From the NCBI RefSeq assembly GCF_014138265.1, contig NZ_JACGXL010000002.1, forward strand, positions 911,737 to 971,959: a stretch of DNA of 60,223 nt. Reading direction: 5' to 3'. Positions 57,511 through 60,223 of the stretch are shown here, in pieces. The position numbers were made by a program, and so were the translations under genes. The notes under the pieces were generated by a model that saw nothing but the letters and a program-made list of their open reading frames with translations, did no database searches and was not told the origin of the DNA. Positions within the stretch are counted from its first letter, which is position 1; every line of letters starts with the position of its first letter. Source of the DNA: Dokdonella fugitiva. Lineage in GTDB: Bacteria; Pseudomonadota; Gammaproteobacteria; Xanthomonadales; Rhodanobacteraceae.

Positions 57511-57900
57511 ATGGCCACCAAGCGCACCACGATGTACAGCCGAGGCGGCAAGAAGCTCTACGCCGTCCGCAACGCCGACGGTTCGTTCAAGGACATCCAG
57601 AGCTACGCCCGCGCGCACCGCATGGACATGGCGCGCAAGAGCGCCGATGAACTCGCCGGCGCCGCGAAGAAGAAGACCGCGAAGAAGAAAGCCGTGAAGA
57701 AGGCCGCGAAGAAGGCGGTCAGGAAAGTCGTGAAGAAAGTCGCCGCCGCGCGCAAGGCCGTGAAGAAGGCCGTCCGCAAGGTCGCGAGGAAGGCGGTGCG
57801 CAAGGCGCCCGCACGCAAGACCGCCCGCAAGGCCGTGCGCAAGACCGCACGCAAAGCCGCGCCGCGAAAGGCCGCGCGCAAGACGACACGCAGGAAGTAG
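57511..57900 (+). CDS. Histone-H1-like lysine-rich protein, second copy
   Basis: A 129-residue protein. A 45-residue non-repetitive head (MYSRGGKKLYAVRNADGSFKD, then IQSYARAHRMDMARKSADEL) differs from copy one; a Lys/Ala/Arg tail follows (AKKKAVKKAAKKAVRKVVKK). The head may give partner or DNA specificity. GAGGAG precedes the ATG. It shares a direction and short spacing with copy one. Confidence 0.85.
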   Translation: MATKRTTMYSRGGKKLYAVRNADGSFKDIQSYARAHRMDMARKSADELAGAAKKKTAKKKAVKKAAKKAVRKVVKKVAAARKAVKKAVRKVARKAVRKAPARKTARKAVRKTARKAAPRKAARKTTRRK

Positions 57901-58232
57901 ACCCGATACCGGCATGCGCCCGCGCATCGCGCGGCGCATGCCTCGTTCGCCGCCCCGGGCCGGGGGCACCCGCGATACGAAATCCGCCGGCCGCATCCGC
58001 ACCCGAATCCGTTACACCCCGAACACAGACGCGACGCAGCAGATCCACCGATCCACCCGACACCGCTTCATCGAAGACCGATCCACGGACACCGATCCAC
58101 CGTACACCCAGCGACGTCATGCCCGCGCAAGCGGGCATCCATGGCAAGGCGCCCCGATGGATTCCCGCCCCCGGCGGGAACGACGCAAGGCCAGGTTCCC
58201 CTTTACCGCACCACCGCATCCGGACGCACGCA
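57901..58232. other. 332-base region between the histone-like gene and nrdJb
   Basis: It holds a 10-bp stem GGCATGCGCC / GGCGCATGCC (57911-57942), four copies of GATCCAC within 58042-58100, and a palindromic repeat element at 58116-58183. No open frame with a convincing ribosome binding site. Confidence 0.6.
58116..58183. repeat. Two-hairpin dispersed repeat
   Basis: GTCATGCCCGCGCAAGCGGG at the left folds as GCCCGC / GCGGGC, and TTCCCGCCCCCGGCGGGAAC at the right as TTCCCGCC / GGCGGGAA. The ends (GTCAT and ACGAC) are inversely related. The element is a common dispersed repeat type in proteobacterial genomes. Confidence 0.7.
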
Positions 58233-59030
58233 ATGAAGATCAGCAAGAAGATCAAGGGCTACGCCGTCGTCAAGCCCGAAGACACCACCAAGCTCGTGCC
58301 CGCCGCCGAAGCGCCCGACAGCGCGCCGAGCGTGCCGATGGCCGAAATCATCCAGATGCACGAGAAGGTCGAGCGCCCCGAATCGCTGATCGGCGCCACC
58401 TACAAGATCAAGTCGCCGCTGTTCGAGCACTCGCTGTACGTGACCATCAACGACATCGTCCTCAACCAGGGCACCGAGTACGAACTGCGCCGCCCCTTCG
58501 AGATCTTCATCAACTCGAAGAACATGGAGCACTTCCAGTGGATCGTCGCGCTCACGCGCATCATGTCCGCCGTGTTCCGCAAGGGCGGCGACGTGACCTT
58601 CCTCGTGGAAGAACTCAAAGCCGTGTTCGACCCGCGCGGCGGCTACTTCAAGGCCGGCGGCGTCTACATGCCGAGCATCGTCGCCGAACTCGGCGCGGTC
58701 ATCGAGCAGCACCTCAAGATGATCGGCCTGCTGCACGACCCGGAACTCGACGAGCACCAGAAGAAGCTCATCGCCGAGAAGCGCGCCGCCTACGACGCCC
58801 GCTCAAAAAAAAACGCTGAACCCGCCGGCCTGACCATCGAAGGCGCCGGCAACGGCGGCTTCAACGTCTCCTTCGCTGGCGCGGGCGCCGAAACCGCGGC
58901 CAAGGCCGCGACGGAAGCGAACGCGTTCCCGCCCGGCGCCACGATGTGCCACAAGTGCAACACCTCGGCCGTGATCATCATGGACGGGTGTGCTACGTGT
59001 TTGAATTGTGGGTATTCGAAGTGCGGGTGA
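58233..59030 (+). CDS. Class II ribonucleotide reductase, C-terminal part (NrdJb)
   Basis: A 265-residue protein. It includes a TSCPD-like region (VTINDIVLNQGTEYELRRPF, FINSKNMEHFQWIVALTRIM) and a C-terminal CHKC plus GCATCLNCGYSKCG cluster that should reduce the NrdJ active site. It corresponds to NrdJb of the split Pseudomonas enzyme. A run of nine A at 58805-58813 (SKKN) is a possible slip site. The gene ends at a sharp drop in G+C content. Confidence 0.88.
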   Translation: MKISKKIKGYAVVKPEDTTKLVPAAEAPDSAPSVPMAEIIQMHEKVERPESLIGATYKIKSPLFEHSLYVTINDIVLNQGTEYELRRPFEIFINSKNMEHFQWIVALTRIMSAVFRKGGDVTFLVEELKAVFDPRGGYFKAGGVYMPSIVAELGAVIEQHLKMIGLLHDPELDEHQKKLIAEKRAAYDARSKKNAEPAGLTIEGAGNGGFNVSFAGAGAETAAKAATEANAFPPGATMCHKCNTSAVIIMDGCATCLNCGYSKCG

Positions 59031-59075
59031 GGTAGAGGCAGCTAGCTATTGTGCTTCTGCGGCTTGGACTTTTAG

Positions 59076-60074
59076 ATGCTTCCTTCAAAGAATCAAGTCA
59101 GAAATGCCGGAAAGCGGATAGCTGCCGCTCAGGACATCTTTGCAGCGAATGAGGAAGACGTGGAAGTTGTGGACGAATGGCGGAAGGCTCACCTGACTCC
59201 GCTTTCCTCGATCGCGATGTGGCTTCGAAAGCCGTCGATCGATGCAACCGGTTTGGCGCCTGCACAGCGCCTTAAACGTCGCAGCACAGTTTTAGACAAA
59301 CTGATTCAGGGTCGAGCATCAGATGCGTCGACAATGCAGGACCTTGGGGGCTGTCGCCTAATTTTTCCGAACGTTCAGGGGCTTCAGGACTTCCGCAACT
59401 ATCTTGAGACCAAGACACGTGCGGCTCACATGTTGCAACACCATCGTGATAAGTACGATTACATAGCGACCCCGAAGCAGACGGGTTATCGCGGCGTACA
59501 CTACGTGTACGGCTATGAGCCTTCGTCGAGCTCGAATGCCGAACTGAAGGGGCTAAAAATCGAAGTGCAACTTCGCACGGATGTGCAGCATGCGTGGGCT
59601 ACTTCAGTCGAGATTGCGGATTTGGTCTTGGGCGCTAGGACTAAATTTGAAGATGGCACCGGCCGCTACGGCGAGTTCTTTCGAGTTGCAAGCGAACTGC
59701 TTGCCAGGCGTCATGAGGGAATGACTAGCTGCCTTCCAACACTATCGGATCGGGAGCTTTTGGCGGCTTTTCATCGAGAAGAGGGCAGCCACAACTTGTT
59801 GGACCGACTAGATCGTTTGCGTGAGCAGGGTGACCTAAGCAAAATTAAAGAGCATACGGTTCTTGCGTTCCAGACAGATGGAACGCTGGAGATCTTCGGA
59901 TATACAAAAGCGAACCGAGCGGTTGAAAAAGAGCGGGAGTTGATTGACAACCCGAGCTGTGCACACGTCGTATATGTGCGAGCATCGACTCCAAGCGCTA
60001 TTAAGAATTCCTATCGGAACTATCTTACAAACCCCACCGACTTCGTTAAGTTGATGCGTGAAGCTCTGGATTGA
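59076..60074 (+). CDS. Stand-alone RelA/SpoT-type nucleotide synthetase domain protein
   Basis: A 332-residue protein with the synthetase fold but no HD hydrolase, TGS or ACT. Motifs: MQDLGGCRLIF (usually D-x-x-G-x-R), DYIATPKQTGYRGVHYVYGY and EVQLRTDVQHAWA. The last about 140 residues form an extension with no match I know. It has much lower G+C and rare codons compared with its neighbours, no clear Shine-Dalgarno, and an IS3 element beyond. It could make (p)ppGpp/ppApp or act as a toxin/defence synthetase with an autoinhibitory tail; this is inferred. Confidence 0.82.
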   Translation: MLPSKNQVRNAGKRIAAAQDIFAANEEDVEVVDEWRKAHLTPLSSIAMWLRKPSIDATGLAPAQRLKRRSTVLDKLIQGRASDASTMQDLGGCRLIFPNVQGLQDFRNYLETKTRAAHMLQHHRDKYDYIATPKQTGYRGVHYVYGYEPSSSSNAELKGLKIEVQLRTDVQHAWATSVEIADLVLGARTKFEDGTGRYGEFFRVASELLARRHEGMTSCLPTLSDRELLAAFHREEGSHNLLDRLDRLREQGDLSKIKEHTVLAFQTDGTLEIFGYTKANRAVEKERELIDNPSCAHVVYVRASTPSAIKNSYRNYLTNPTDFVKLMREALD

Positions 60075-60122
60075 GCAAGGCGCGCCGAAGGATGAAGTGA
60101 CGCGGAAAAAAAGGGGGCGGAG

Positions 60123-60223
60123 TGGACTACCCCTGATTTTTCGGACACCAGAAAGCGAGGACAATCCTCGCACGGAGGTGTTCGATGGAGAAGCGTCAGC
60201 GATTCACCGCGGAGTTCAAGCGC
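60123..60223 (+). mobile_element. Left end of an IS3-family insertion sequence
   Basis: TGGACTACCCCTGATTTTTC starts a terminal-repeat-like sequence (TG start, CCCCTGATTTTTCGGACACC core), followed by GGAGGTG and a transposase gene. The right end is outside the window. The DNA just before it (GGGGGCGGAG) resembles the REP-like arm at 13141. Confidence 0.75.
60185..60223 (+). CDS. IS3-family transposase OrfA, first 13 codons
   Basis: MEKRQRFTAEFKR is the start of a helix-turn-helix OrfA of IS3-type elements. GGAGGTG sits 4 bases before the ATG. The rest is outside the window. Confidence 0.85.
   Translation, partial: MEKRQRFTAEFKR

Overview
The window is a G+C-rich (roughly 70%) stretch of a gammaproteobacterial chromosome, almost certainly Lysobacterales (Xanthomonadales) and probably Rhodanobacteraceae. 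The evidence is the gene order rubredoxin / thiE-hemL, the mreBCD-mrdA-rodA-mltB-rlpA-dac-ybeD-lipBA cluster, a PPi-dependent phosphofructokinase beside a proton pyrophosphatase, a split B12-dependent ribonucleotide reductase, and secreted proteins ending in an F-x-D-[DG]-F-D tag. No rRNA, tRNA or CRISPR array was found. Both window ends cut genes.

Layout. 1-1411: end of a repeat-bearing secreted protein and a small membrane protein. 1433-5863: a minus-strand operon of cupredoxin, transmembrane Ser/Thr kinase and outer-membrane porin. 6119-12446: energy and wall recycling (hppA, pfp, adk, a membrane protein, mpl). 12536-19852: a housekeeping mixture (Lon-N protein, glyoxalase, 2OG-Fe(II) oxygenase, Cys-rich HTH regulator with a secreted helical protein, hemL, thiE, rubredoxin, DUF192 lipoprotein, PfkB kinase). 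20243-36204: the cell-elongation cluster running into lipoate synthesis, interrupted between ybeD and lipB by two related secreted proteins on the other strand. 36313-42390: tail-specific protease, a frameshifted beta-helix protein, and a GAF histidine kinase/NarL-type response regulator pair. 42457-48664: a stress and ion region (two DUF5985-like membrane proteins with a small partner, trehalose-6-phosphate synthase, MarR regulator, ClC antiporter, NhaD antiporter). 48695-54119: aminopeptidase, HAD phosphatase, periplasmic binding protein with a Lys/Ala tail, a 93-bp tandem repeat, and a Do-type protease. 54440-59030: class II ribonucleotide reductase in two pieces (nrdJa, nrdJb) separated by two histone-H1-like genes, preceded by a pair of NrdR boxes and a structured leader. 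59031-60223: a visibly A+T-richer accessory segment with a stand-alone RelA/SpoT-type synthetase and the start of an IS3-family element.

How it works together. The elongation genes form the rod-shape machinery with its hydrolases; mpl recycles wall peptide. pfp, hppA and adk together handle pyrophosphate and adenylate energy. ClC plus NhaD (overlapping, co-translated) suggests chloride, sodium and pH control next to trehalose synthesis.

Most notable: an in-frame palindromic repeat that adds about 30 residues to Mpl; a tandem NrdR operator plus structured leader before nrdJ; lysine-rich chromatin-like genes embedded in the ribonucleotide reductase locus; a secreted protein pair built from one module repeated three times; a cupredoxin-kinase-porin operon; and the foreign-looking RelA/SpoT gene at the right end. 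Coordinates and motifs were read by eye. Family names rest on motif recognition without database searches.
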